From an uncultured Oscillospiraceae bacterium (lineage in GTDB: Bacteria; Bacillota; Clostridia; Oscillospirales; Ruminococcaceae): a stretch of DNA of 64,000 nucleotides. The position numbers and the translations under genes were made by a program. The stretch spans positions 62,001 to 126,000 of the forward strand of contig CATJVQ010000026.1 in assembly GCA_949743955.1 (NCBI GenBank). Direction: 5' to 3'. This document shows positions 53,599 to 63,123 of the stretch, in pieces; within the stretch, counting starts at the first letter, position 1; every line of letters begins with the position of its first letter. Under the pieces are notes generated by a model, which saw only the letters and a program-made list of their open reading frames with translations, was not told the origin of the DNA and searched no databases.

Positions 53599-54374
53599 GT
53601 CCTGCCCCTTTTGGGTGCCGCCGCATCGCGCGGGGACGCGTGCGCGGCAGCGTTCCGGAGCGCCCCCACCTCGGCGGGGGTCAGCTCGCGCCACTTGCCT
53701 GGGGCGAGCATGCCGAGCTTCAGAGGCCCGATGTTCGTGCGCTTGAGGCGGGCGACCTCGAGTCCGACAGCCTCGCACATCCGGCGCACCTGGCGGTTCC
53801 TCCCCTCGTGCAGGATGATCTGCAGCACTGTACGCCCCGGCGCCTTATCCAACACGTGCACCTGCGCGGGCTGGGTGGGCCCGTCCTCGAGCATCACGCC
53901 CGACGAAAGGCGGATGAGCGCCGCCTCGTCCACATCCCCCACCGTGACACGGTAGGTCTTCGAGACGTGATGGCTCGGGTGCATGATGAGGTTGGCGAAC
54001 TCGCCGTCGTTGGTGAGTAAGAGCATCCCCTCGCTGTTTTTGTCCAGCCGCCCGATGGGGTATACCCTCTCCGACGCATTCTGCACAAGCTGCGCCACAC
54101 AGTGGCGGCCCATCTCGTCGGAGAGGGTGGTCACCCAGCCGCGCGGCTTGTAGAGCATGAGATAGAGTTTGCGCGTCCTCGCGCGCAGCTCCACGCGCTT
54201 ACCGTCGATAGCCACAATGTCGCGCCGCACGTCAATGCGCTGCCCCGGCACGGCCGGATGGCCGTTGACTGCCACCCTCCCCGCCGCGATGGCCTCCTCC
54301 GCCTTGCGCCGCGAGAGGATCCCGTTCTCTGAGAGCACCTTCTGAATTCTGGTTCCTTCCACTAAAATCATCAT
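53592..54374 (-). CDS. rluB: 23S rRNA pseudouridine synthase (RluB/RsuA family)
   Basis: S4 domain RIQKVLSENGILSRRKAEEAI, YPIGRLDKNSEGMLLLTND; start re-called to 54374. Confidence 0.92.
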   Translation of the reverse strand: MMILVEGTRIQKVLSENGILSRRKAEEAIAAGRVAVNGHPAVPGQRIDVRRDIVAIDGKRVELRARTRKLYLMLYKPRGWVTTLSDEMGRHCVAQLVQNASERVYPIGRLDKNSEGMLLLTNDGEFANLIMHPSHHVSKTYRVTVGDVDEAALIRLSSGVMLEDGPTQPAQVHVLDKAPGRTVLQIILHEGRNRQVRRMCEAVGLEVARLKRTNIGPLKLGMLAPGKWRELTPAEVGALRNAAAHASPRDAAAPKRGRTC

Positions 54375-54406
54375 TCCTCTTTGCCGGTTTCCCAACCGTC
54401 TTATTT

Positions 54407-55564
54407 TTAGCCGTTCCACTTGTTTTTCAGCCATTCCTGTAACCGTTCCCACGGTCCGGGCTCCTTTTCGGGCAGGGCGGCGTCCACCGTGTCCTGATAG
54501 CCCATCGCATAGGCGGCGAGCTGCACCCCGTCCAGCCAGAGGGACACCGTTCCCGCCAGAGCACCTTCCCGCAGCGGCGCATACTCAAACGACGGCATGC
54601 AGTACCGCGCCTGGAGGCGCTCATACTCCCCCTCCCGCAGCGGAAGCGTCAGATCCCCCACCGGCTGTGCCGTAACGGAGGGGGCTGTCCCCCCGGCCAC
54701 GGGCACCTCCACCGCGTGCGCCAGGGCGGACATATCCATAGCTGTCAGCAAGGGGAAATACGTCTCGTACAGGTGCTGATGGTCTGCCCAGTCATCGGAA
54801 TCGTTCATCGTTACACAGATGAGCTCGACCCCGTCCTTCGCCGCCGCCGACACCAGCACCCGGCCCGCATCGTCCGTGAAGCCGGTCTTCACTCCAATGC
54901 ACGGCTCGTAAAAATCCAGCAGCTTGTTGTAGTTGTTGAGCCACCGCTCGTAGGGCGGGTTGCCGAAAAATGTCTTCGCAGAGTACTGCGAGCAGATTTC
55001 CCGGAACGTCGCGTCCCCCATCGCGTAGCGCGCCAGTGCCGCGAGCTCTCTCGCGGTGGTGTAGTGCCCCGGCGCATCCAGCCCCGAGGGGGTGACAAAG
55101 CGCGTATCGGTGAGGCCGAGCTGTGCGGCGCGCTCGTTCATCAGCGCCGCGAAGGATGGGATATCTCCCCCGAGGCGCACCGCTGTCGCGTTGGCGGCGT
55201 CGTTGCCGGAGGGCAGGATCATCCCGTAGCAAAGCTGCCGCAGGGATACCTTATCCCCCTCCTGGAGCCCCATCGACGATCCCTCAACATGGATAGCGTC
55301 GCTGTCCACGGTGAAATACGTGTCGATGTCTGTCTCCTCCAGGGCGAGGAGCGTGGTCATAATCTTAGTCGTGCTCGCCTGCGCGAGGCGCTCCTCCCCG
55401 TTCTGATCAAACAGGATGCGCCCCGTTTTCATCTCCATCACGACCGCCGCTTTGGCCGAAGTCTGCCCTCCGCCGGGCGTTTCTCTGTCGGGCGCGGCGG
55501 ACACCGCAGGCGACAGGGCCAACCATACGGCGCATGCCGCGCACAGCAGCCGGATTTTGTTCAC
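54407..55564 (-). CDS. D-alanyl-D-alanine carboxypeptidase (S11)
   Basis: AQASTTKIMTTLLALE (SxxK), PSGNDAANA (SxN), VKTGFTDDAGR (KTG). Confidence 0.94.
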   Translation of the reverse strand: MNKIRLLCAACAVWLALSPAVSAAPDRETPGGGQTSAKAAVVMEMKTGRILFDQNGEERLAQASTTKIMTTLLALEETDIDTYFTVDSDAIHVEGSSMGLQEGDKVSLRQLCYGMILPSGNDAANATAVRLGGDIPSFAALMNERAAQLGLTDTRFVTPSGLDAPGHYTTARELAALARYAMGDATFREICSQYSAKTFFGNPPYERWLNNYNKLLDFYEPCIGVKTGFTDDAGRVLVSAAAKDGVELICVTMNDSDDWADHQHLYETYFPLLTAMDMSALAHAVEVPVAGGTAPSVTAQPVGDLTLPLREGEYERLQARYCMPSFEYAPLREGALAGTVSLWLDGVQLAAYAMGYQDTVDAALPEKEPGPWERLQEWLKNKWNG

Positions 55565-55630
55565 TGCATACCACTCCCCCGTGTTTCTTCAGCATAAACC
55601 TATGCGCACGGGGGATGGATTTAGAAGCTA

Positions 55631-56062
55631 CTACTCCTCCACAGGCGGGGCCGGGATCGTCTCTGCCGCCTGCGCGGCCTTCTTGGCCTTCGCGTCGTTG
55701 ATAAGGGAGGACACCTTATCGAACACCTGCGGCACCATGTTGACAATACGGTCGGCCGTATTGTCCGCCGTGGAGATCTGTAAGAGGCGCACGTCCCCCT
55801 CGTGGATGGAGAGGAACGCGATGGGCTCGACTGTCCCGCCGCCGCCACCGCCGCCGCCGAAGTGCACGCCGGGATTCTTCGAGGGGATGTCGCTGCCGCC
55901 GGTGCCGTAGCCGAACGAGATTTTGGAGATTGGGATGATGGTGGTGCCGTCGGGGAAACGGATGGGTTCCCCGACAATGGCGTTCGCGCTCACAAGCTGC
56001 TTGAGGCTCTGGAGCGTGGAGTCGACCAGATCCGAAATAGGGTGGGTATTCGCATTTTCCAT
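55631..56062 (-). CDS. gerW: GerW/YtfJ family sporulation-germination protein
   Basis: MENANTHPISDLVDSTLQSLKQLVSANAIVGEPIRFPDGTTIIPISKISFGYGTGGSD...GGGGGGGGTVEPIAFL. Confidence 0.92.
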   Translation of the reverse strand: MENANTHPISDLVDSTLQSLKQLVSANAIVGEPIRFPDGTTIIPISKISFGYGTGGSDIPSKNPGVHFGGGGGGGGTVEPIAFLSIHEGDVRLLQISTADNTADRIVNMVPQVFDKVSSLINDAKAKKAAQAAETIPAPPVEE

Positions 56063-56075
56063 AAAAGAAACCTCC

Positions 56076-56759
56076 TTATTGATGACTGTTACGGGATGCC
56101 GGCGGTGCTTTTTCCCGGCGCGGCAGCAAGCTATGCAGCAGCGTGCCGAGGACGCTTCCGGCCAGTACGCATGCCGCACCCGCCCCGCGCGCGGGGGAGA
56201 CGCGCAGCCGCACCTCAAAAGCGATCGTTTCCTCCTGTGTCCAGAAGCCGGGATAGATATTGAGATAGAGTTCCCGGACCCTCATCCAGCTCTGGATGAG
56301 GGCCGCCGCCGGATAGACTGCGGCATTGATCTTCCCGCTCTCGAAGGCGGTCTGGAATGCGTCGGCGCGCGAAATCTGCATCTGCAGGCGGAGCGTATCA
56401 ATGCGTAACCCCCGCAGGAAGAACCCTCCGGCGCGCCCGAGTCCCCGCAGCGCCCCTGTAATAAGCTGCGCCAGCTGCCGGATCCGCTCGGCGTCCCACG
56501 GCTTTTTCCGCTTTTCCTTCCCGGGCTTCGGCTTGGGCGGTTTCTTCTTTCCCTCCGCCTTCCCCGCTTTCTTTTTCTTTCCCGCTTTCCCCCCGGACTT
56601 TTTCTTCTTTTTTTCCGGCGGGAAGCGCAGGCGTAAAAACAGATAGCGCACCTCCACGCCTGTTTTGCCGTCAAAGAGCGTGACATGCACCCGCACAGGC
56701 AGAAGGAACAGCAGGACGATCACCGCCATGACGCAGGCGAAAATCAGCCATCCTCTCAT
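56076..56759 (-). CDS. DUF2953-family (YtfI-like) membrane protein with Lys-rich insert
   Basis: N-terminal TM, VTLFDGKTGVEVRYLFLRLRF; adjacent to gerW. Confidence 0.75.
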   Translation of the reverse strand: MRGWLIFACVMAVIVLLFLLPVRVHVTLFDGKTGVEVRYLFLRLRFPPEKKKKKSGGKAGKKKKAGKAEGKKKPPKPKPGKEKRKKPWDAERIRQLAQLITGALRGLGRAGGFFLRGLRIDTLRLQMQISRADAFQTAFESGKINAAVYPAAALIQSWMRVRELYLNIYPGFWTQEETIAFEVRLRVSPARGAGAACVLAGSVLGTLLHSLLPRREKAPPASRNSHQ

Positions 56760-57283
56760 GGCCCCGCCTCCTCTCCCTCATGCACCGCGGGCAGATCCTC
56801 CAGCGACGGGAGTGAAAAACAGCGCAGGAAGTGCGCCGTCGTCCGGTACGCAATAGGCCGCCCGGGCATCTCAAGCCGCCCGGCCTCCTCAATGAGCCCC
56901 TTCTGCACCAGCAGGTTCATCACACCGCCGCTGTCCACACCGCGCACCTGCTCGACAAACGCCTTCGTTACCGGCTGGTTATAGGCCACGACCGCGAGGG
57001 CTTCCATTGCCGCCTGAGAGAGCGGGGCCCGGTTCCCCGTGGCGAGCGCCTCCCGAATGACGCCGGCATATGCCGGTGCGGCGCACATCTGCACATCCTC
57101 CCCGAGCAGGGCCACCTCAAACGGCAGGCCATGTTCCCGGTAGAAGCGGCCGATTTCCTGCACCGCTTCCGCCGCCTCCTCCGCCGGGATGCCCGCCGCG
57201 GCCGCGGCGCGGCTGAGCGGCATCGGCTCGCCGCAGGCAAAGAGCACCGCCTGAAGCCGTGCCTGCTGTTCGTTAAAGCGCAT
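56756..57283 (-). CDS. scpB: Segregation and condensation protein B
   Basis: NEQQARLQAVLFACGEPMPLSRAAAAAG...ALAVVAYNQPVTKAFVEQVRGVDSGGVMNLLVQKGLI. Confidence 0.94.
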   Translation of the reverse strand: MRFNEQQARLQAVLFACGEPMPLSRAAAAAGIPAEEAAEAVQEIGRFYREHGLPFEVALLGEDVQMCAAPAYAGVIREALATGNRAPLSQAAMEALAVVAYNQPVTKAFVEQVRGVDSGGVMNLLVQKGLIEEAGRLEMPGRPIAYRTTAHFLRCFSLPSLEDLPAVHEGEEAGP

Positions 57284-57989
57284 CACGCAGCCCTCCCGGC
57301 GCTTCACGCCCCGGCGCCAGAGCGCCGCTTTCCCCGAGTGTCACGCGCCCGTCCCGGATGAGTTCGAGCACGGCCAGGAAGGTCGCCACCCATTCGGGGC
57401 GGCCTTCCCCGGGGAGGAAAAGCTCCTCCAGGCGGACCTTCCCCCTGCCATACAGCCGCGCCATGACAAACGCTATCCGCTCCGACACCGGCACTATCTG
57501 CCGCGACATCAGCGGGGAAAACGCCTCCCTCGGCGGCGGCAGGCGCCGTCTGCCCCGGCCCATCGCCGTCAGGTAGGCGCGAAGAAGCTCCAGCGGCGCG
57601 TGTGTATACGGATAGACGGGATCCGCCTCGATATTTTCCGGCGCACGAACCCAGCGCTCCGTCATCCGCTCCCGGAGCGCCGCCGCGGCCTCCTTGCACG
57701 CGCGGTATTCAAGGAGCGCGCCTGTCAGCTCCCTGCGCGGGTCCTCGTCCTCCTCCCGGCGGGGCAGGAGCATCGCCGTCTTGATGTTTACCAGCCTCGA
57801 CGCCATCTCCAGAAACTCGCTCGCCACGTCCAGGCGCGCCTCGCGCATCCCCTCGATGGCCGCCAGATACTGCCTGAGCAGGGCGGAAATCTCAATATCG
57901 TAAATATTCAGTTTATGCTTTTGCAGAAGCTGCAGGATGAGATCCAACGGACCCTCCACCTGCTGTACCTTAAAACAGAGTTTTTCCAT
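57273..57989 (-). CDS. scpA: Segregation and condensation protein A
   Basis: VEGPLDLILQLLQKHKLNIYDIEISALLRQYLA, ASRLVNIKTAMLLPRR. Confidence 0.94.
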   Translation of the reverse strand: MEKLCFKVQQVEGPLDLILQLLQKHKLNIYDIEISALLRQYLAAIEGMREARLDVASEFLEMASRLVNIKTAMLLPRREEDEDPRRELTGALLEYRACKEAAAALRERMTERWVRAPENIEADPVYPYTHAPLELLRAYLTAMGRGRRRLPPPREAFSPLMSRQIVPVSERIAFVMARLYGRGKVRLEELFLPGEGRPEWVATFLAVLELIRDGRVTLGESGALAPGREAPGGLRDAL

Positions 57990-58008
57990 GTGTTCCCTTT
58001 TTTAAACG

Positions 58009-58686
58009 TCATCGGATCAACAGCCGGCCAAAAAAATCGACAAACGAGGTCAGAGAATCCAGCGCCCGCATGAGCCCTTCGGACAGGAACTGGAGGGGCC
58101 TGTCGAGGACGCCGGTCACGAGTGCCACGAGCAGTACGGCGAACAGCACCCTCTCATGGCGCATGAACCAGTAATAGACGCGCTCGGGCAGCAGCGGCCC
58201 GATAATGCGCGATCCATCTAAGGGATTAATCGGCAGGAGGTTAAACACACACAGCGACACATTTGTCCAGATCATCGCCGCAAGAATTCCCCGCACCCCC
58301 TCTGCCGCGGGCGAAGCCAGCGCGCCGCCGAGGTAGAACGCCCACGAGAGGATACGGAACACGAGCATCAGGGCAAGGGCGAGCAGAAGGTTGGCCGCCG
58401 GCCCGGCCGCCGCGGTCAGCGCCATGCCGCACCGCTTATCCCCCCGGAAATTCCACGGCGATACCGGCACTGGCTTCGCCCAGCCGAACCCCAGAAGGAT
58501 GAGCGAAAGCATCCCCAGAAAGTCGACATGGCGCAGAGGATTGAGCGTCAGGCGATGCTGCTCCTTTGCCGTATTGTCCCCCAGGCGGTACGCGGCATAG
58601 CCGTGCGCGCATTCATGAATGGGCAGGCACGTGAAGAGCACCGCTGTGCGCGCAAGGATCCTCCACAGATATTCTGTATTGATCAA
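58009..58686 (-). CDS. Site-2 protease-like M50 metalloprotease
   Basis: LPIHECAHGYAAYRLGD (HExxH), NLLPINPLDGSRI. Confidence 0.88.
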   Translation of the reverse strand: MINTEYLWRILARTAVLFTCLPIHECAHGYAAYRLGDNTAKEQHRLTLNPLRHVDFLGMLSLILLGFGWAKPVPVSPWNFRGDKRCGMALTAAAGPAANLLLALALMLVFRILSWAFYLGGALASPAAEGVRGILAAMIWTNVSLCVFNLLPINPLDGSRIIGPLLPERVYYWFMRHERVLFAVLLVALVTGVLDRPLQFLSEGLMRALDSLTSFVDFFGRLLIR

Positions 58687-58770
58687 TCCGCCGCCCCTCC
58701 CCTTATTTCATGTTTTTATTATACCGTCGCGCGCCCTGTTTGACAAGCCGGATTCTCCGTCTTTTTCCGG

Positions 58771-58800
58771 TTGGACGCACCGGCTCAAATATGCTATAAT
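58771..58800 (+). promoter_or_regulatory. Promoter of heptad-repeat gene
   Basis: TTGGAC-N18-TATAAT with TGC extended -10. Confidence 0.6.
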
Positions 58801-58872
58801 GTGCATATTCAGAAAAATCGACACCGTCTGTCAGCGGCGGTCATCTAAAAATTGAAAGCGGAGGATATTCCC

Positions 58873-59619
58873 ATGATTGATAAAGATCTGCTCGACGCCA
58901 TCAGCTCCCTGCTCGACGCTAAGCTCGAACCCATCTTTAAGCGTTTAAACAATATCGAAGCCGATACCGCCGCCCTCAAGCGCGAACTGTCCGACACACG
59001 CGGCGACATCACCGCCCTCAAGAACACGCTTGCCGGCGTCAAGGCCGACCTGACGGCCGGCACAGCGGAAATAGCCGCTGTCAAAAACGATGTGGGTGCT
59101 CTTAAGACAGGGCTCGCCGGCGCCCGGACAGAGATGGGGGAGGTGCGCGCTTCGATGGGCGCTATCAAAACAGGGCTGGAGGCGGCGCAGGGAAACCTCG
59201 AGGCCGTGAAGACCTCGCTCGCCTCTGTGCGGGCGGATCTCTCCGCCGCCAAGACAGATCTCTCCGGTGTAAAGGAGAACATGGCGAGCGTATGCGTGGA
59301 GTTCACGGGCATCCGCACGGCGCTCGGCGTGGTCCGAACGGAGCTCAGCGGCGTGCGCGCCGACTTTTCCGACACCCGCAGCGATCTGGTCGCCGTCAAG
59401 TCGGATCTCGGGGTCGTGCGTGAATTTTCGCGCAAAAACGCTGTCCTGCTCGAAAGCGACTTTAAACAGAAGCTCTCCTTTCTCTATGAAAGCACCCAGC
59501 TCATCCGCGACAAGGCCCTGCGCATCGACGCCATCGACAAAAAGACCGACGATATTCAGGAGTCCTGCGGCATCCTGCGCTTTATCCGTGTCAACACGGA
59601 GTTTACGCCCAACCGCTAG
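58873..59619 (+). CDS. Perfect-heptad coiled-coil protein of unknown function
   Basis: MIDKDLLDAISSLLDAKLEPIFKRLNNIEADTA + ~21 uninterrupted heptads; ATG 58873 behind GGAGG. Confidence 0.75.
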   Translation: MIDKDLLDAISSLLDAKLEPIFKRLNNIEADTAALKRELSDTRGDITALKNTLAGVKADLTAGTAEIAAVKNDVGALKTGLAGARTEMGEVRASMGAIKTGLEAAQGNLEAVKTSLASVRADLSAAKTDLSGVKENMASVCVEFTGIRTALGVVRTELSGVRADFSDTRSDLVAVKSDLGVVREFSRKNAVLLESDFKQKLSFLYESTQLIRDKALRIDAIDKKTDDIQESCGILRFIRVNTEFTPNR

Positions 59620-62600
59620 TCCCCCTCCGCCTTCATGATGTCCAGCGCCTTGCGCAGCACGGTCACGGGATCCTCCCTTTCCTTCAGGCGCAGCGCCAGA
59701 TACGGCCGGTTCCCCCCGGACATCATCACCCGGCCCTTCATCGCCGCGGCTAAGGCGCTCACCTGCCGCATGTCGGGCGGATTCTGGTAGAGGAGCACTG
59801 TCTCGGCGCGCTGCTGGATTTCGTCGATGCCGAGGGCGGACGCCATACTGCGCAGCAGCGCCACGTCGATGAGTCCGAGCACCTCCTTCGGCGGTTCGCC
59901 GAAACGATCGATGAGTTCGTCGGTCACGTCGCGCGCGTCCTCCTCGTCCGTGATGGCGGCAATCTTTTTATAGATGTCGATGCGCTGGGGCAGACTGTCG
60001 ATATACGCCTCCGGGATATGCGCGGAGAGCGAGAGATCCACCGTGCACTCGCTCTTGAGCGGCTTCTTTTCTCCGCGCTTTTCGGCCACCGCCTCCCCGA
60101 GTAGGCGCAGGTACATCTCATACCCCACCGACTCCATGTGCCCGTGCTGAGCCGCGCCGAGGATGTTCCCCGCCCCGCGGATCTCCAGATCCCGCATGGC
60201 GATGCGGAAGCCCGAGCCGAAGGACGTGAACTCCCGGATGGCCGCAAGGCGTTTGGAGGCCACGTCGCTGAGCTCCTTCCCCGGATGGAAGGTGAAATAG
60301 GCATACGCCCGGCGCGGCGAACGGCCCACCCGCCCGCGCAGCTGGTAGAGCTGCGCGAGGCCCATGCGGTCCGCGTCCTCGATAACGAGCGTGTTGCAGT
60401 TGGCGACATCCACCCCCGTCTCGATGATGGTGGTGCAGACAAGGATGTCGATCTCATGCTCGACAAGCTGCTCCCAGATGCGCGAGAGCTCCTCCTCGTT
60501 CATGCGCCCGTGGGCGACAGTGATGTGCGCGTCCGGCAGCAGCTCCTGTAAGTGCGCGGCCGTGGAGTGGATGGACTCTATACGGTTGTGAAGGTAGAAG
60601 ACCTGTCCGTCCCGCCGCAGCTCTCTGCGCAGCGCCTCGGCGATGACACCCCAGTCGTGCTCGAGCACATATGTCTGCACCGGGTGCCTGTCCGTGGGCG
60701 CTTCCTCGATGGTGGACATATCCCGGATGCCGGACATCGCCATGTTGAGCGTGCGCGGGATGGGGGTGGCCGAGAGGGTGAGCACGTCCACATTCGTGCG
60801 CAGCTGCTTGAAACGCTCCTTGTGGGCCACGCCGAAGCGCTGCTCCTCGTCGATAACGACCAAGCCCAGATCGCGGAACTCCACGTCCTTCTGAACTACC
60901 CTGTGCGTACCGACAATGATGTCGATACGCCCTTTTTTTAAATCCTTGAGGATATCCTGCTGCTGGCGGGGAGTCCTAAAGCGGGAGAGAAGCTCCACCT
61001 GCACGGGGAAGCCGTCGAACCGGCGGCGGATGGTCTGGTAGTGCTGCCAGGCGAGGATCGTCGTCGGGCAGAGGATGGCGCACTGCTTGGAGTCCTCGAC
61101 GCATTTGAAGGCCGCGCGCAGGGCGACCTCCGTCTTGCCGAAGCCGACATCGCCGCAGAGCAGCCGATCCATGGGGACAGGGCGCGTCATATCATCCTTG
61201 ATTTCCTGGATGCTGCGAAGCTGGTCCTCCGTCTCCTCATAGGCGAAACGGGACTCGAAATCGCGCATCATGTCGTCGTCCTCAGGAAAGGCATGCCCTT
61301 CGGCGTGCATGCGCGAGGAATAGAGCGCGGTGAGTTCGTCCGCCATCTCGTCGACAGCCTTCTTCACCCGCGCGCGCGTATTTTTCCACTCGGCGGAGCC
61401 GAGCTTGTGGAGCTTCACGGTCTTGTCCTCGCTCCCGCCGACATAGCGGCTGACCGTGTCGAGCTGGCTGACAGGGACAAAGAGCGTGTCCGTGCCGGCG
61501 TAGCGGATCTTGATATAGTCCTTGGTGATGCCGTACATCTCCCGCTTGATGATCCCCTCGAAGATGCCGATGCCGTGCTCGGTATGGACGACATAATCCC
61601 CCGGCGTCAGATCCGAGATGGACTTGAGCGCCTCACCCTTCTTGTGGCGCCGCCTCCTGGCGCTCACGCCGGTGCGGTGCTTCTGGTGGGTGAGGCAGGC
61701 GAACTTTATCTGCGGGTACTCCATTCCAGCGCTGAGAGTGCCCGCCGTCACGGCGAGCGTGCCGCCCACAGGATCCGGCTCGCCCGCGCTGAAGTGCGCC
61801 GCAACGCCCTCCCGGAGGAGATCCGCCGCGAGCGTGTTCGCCGCCTTGGCTGTCCCGGCAAAGACACGCACAAAATAGCCCCTCGAGAGGTAGCCGCGCA
61901 CATCCTCGAGAAGCAGATCCATCTCCCCGCCCCAGCTCGAGAGCTGGACAGCGGTCACGTCAAGCAGATCCCGCAGGCGGATATCCACCGCCGAGCGCGC
62001 GAACGTGTCCATCACGATGCCGCCGCCTCCCTCCAGGCGGGCGGCCAAGGCGGAAAAATCATCGTAATAGCGGCACAGGGCCGGGAAGAGCACGCCCTCC
62101 TCAAGAAGCTGTGTGATGTCCTCCTGATGCTGCCAGAGCGCGTTTTTTAGGTTCTGCGCACATCCGACCGGCTCGCAGAGCACGATGAACGGGTTCTGTA
62201 AATGGTCGAAGAGCGTGGCGGGCTCCTCATAGAGAAGGGGGAGGTATTTGTCGATGTTCGCCGGCGTCACGCCCGAGGCGATGCGCTCGACATCCGCGGC
62301 GATGTGCTCGCGCTGCTTTGCGGCCGCCTTGCCCCGCAGCGCCGCCGAACAGCGCTCGAGCCTGCGGCACAGCTCCCCCGGATCGGAGAGGATGACCTCG
62401 CGCGCCGGCGTGATGGACGCCTCCTCCAGCGGGTTCTCCCGGCGCTGGGAGTCCACCTTAAAGGTCCAGATGCTGTCCACCTCGTCGTCCCAGAACTCGA
62501 TGCGCAGCGGATCGGCGTAGAGCGGGGCGTAGACATCCAGAATGCCCCCGCGCACCGCGAACTGGCACACGCCCTCGATCTGCTCCACGCGCACATAGCC

Positions 62601-63098
62601 CGACGCGACCAGCGACGCGGCAAGTCCCTCCATTTCGCACTTCTCCCCGCACCGGACCGATAACGTCCTGCGGCGCAGGAGGGCGGGAGGAATTGTATGT
62701 AAAAGCGCGGCCTCGGTCGAAGCGACAATGATCCGCCCGTCCTCCCCTTCGGCGGGGGCCGAGAGCGCCGCGAGACGCGCGTGCTCATACTCCAGGGACG
62801 CGCCCTCCATATCCCGCAGCGTGAGCTGGCGGGAGGGGAGCACCATCACCCTCCTGCCGCTGTCCGGCGGCAGGAGGGCGGTGATGTCCTCCGCCATGCG
62901 CACGGCCGAGGGCTCGTCGGCCGTAATGACCGCGCAGGGGCGCCCCATACGCGAAAGCTCCGCGATAAAATGCGCCTTGTGAATGCCGGAAAGCCCGGTG
63001 ACGCATACAGGCGTGCGGCCCAAAGCGACAGCCTCACGCAGCGACCCAAATGCCTCGAGCCTTTCCAAAATACTCCCGGTCTGCTGATTGTACAACAC
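59616..63098 (-). CDS. mfd: Transcription-repair coupling factor
   Basis: 1160 aa; CarD-like RID (DLTPGDYVVHTEHGIGIFEGI), helicase LLCGDVGFGKTEVALRAAF, VIDEEQRFGV, QLRGRVGRSPRRAYAY. Confidence 0.97.
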   Translation of the reverse strand: MLYNQQTGSILERLEAFGSLREAVALGRTPVCVTGLSGIHKAHFIAELSRMGRPCAVITADEPSAVRMAEDITALLPPDSGRRVMVLPSRQLTLRDMEGASLEYEHARLAALSAPAEGEDGRIIVASTEAALLHTIPPALLRRRTLSVRCGEKCEMEGLAASLVASGYVRVEQIEGVCQFAVRGGILDVYAPLYADPLRIEFWDDEVDSIWTFKVDSQRRENPLEEASITPAREVILSDPGELCRRLERCSAALRGKAAAKQREHIAADVERIASGVTPANIDKYLPLLYEEPATLFDHLQNPFIVLCEPVGCAQNLKNALWQHQEDITQLLEEGVLFPALCRYYDDFSALAARLEGGGGIVMDTFARSAVDIRLRDLLDVTAVQLSSWGGEMDLLLEDVRGYLSRGYFVRVFAGTAKAANTLAADLLREGVAAHFSAGEPDPVGGTLAVTAGTLSAGMEYPQIKFACLTHQKHRTGVSARRRRHKKGEALKSISDLTPGDYVVHTEHGIGIFEGIIKREMYGITKDYIKIRYAGTDTLFVPVSQLDTVSRYVGGSEDKTVKLHKLGSAEWKNTRARVKKAVDEMADELTALYSSRMHAEGHAFPEDDDMMRDFESRFAYEETEDQLRSIQEIKDDMTRPVPMDRLLCGDVGFGKTEVALRAAFKCVEDSKQCAILCPTTILAWQHYQTIRRRFDGFPVQVELLSRFRTPRQQQDILKDLKKGRIDIIVGTHRVVQKDVEFRDLGLVVIDEEQRFGVAHKERFKQLRTNVDVLTLSATPIPRTLNMAMSGIRDMSTIEEAPTDRHPVQTYVLEHDWGVIAEALRRELRRDGQVFYLHNRIESIHSTAAHLQELLPDAHITVAHGRMNEEELSRIWEQLVEHEIDILVCTTIIETGVDVANCNTLVIEDADRMGLAQLYQLRGRVGRSPRRAYAYFTFHPGKELSDVASKRLAAIREFTSFGSGFRIAMRDLEIRGAGNILGAAQHGHMESVGYEMYLRLLGEAVAEKRGEKKPLKSECTVDLSLSAHIPEAYIDSLPQRIDIYKKIAAITDEEDARDVTDELIDRFGEPPKEVLGLIDVALLRSMASALGIDEIQQRAETVLLYQNPPDMRQVSALAAAMKGRVMMSGGNRPYLALRLKEREDPVTVLRKALDIMKAEGD

Positions 63099-63123
63099 GG
63101 ATATCCCCTTCTCGTACAGATGC

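Noticed and set aside
58845-59435. 196-aa minus-strand repetitive ORF
   Set aside because: Antisense reflection of the heptad-encoding 21-bp periodicity
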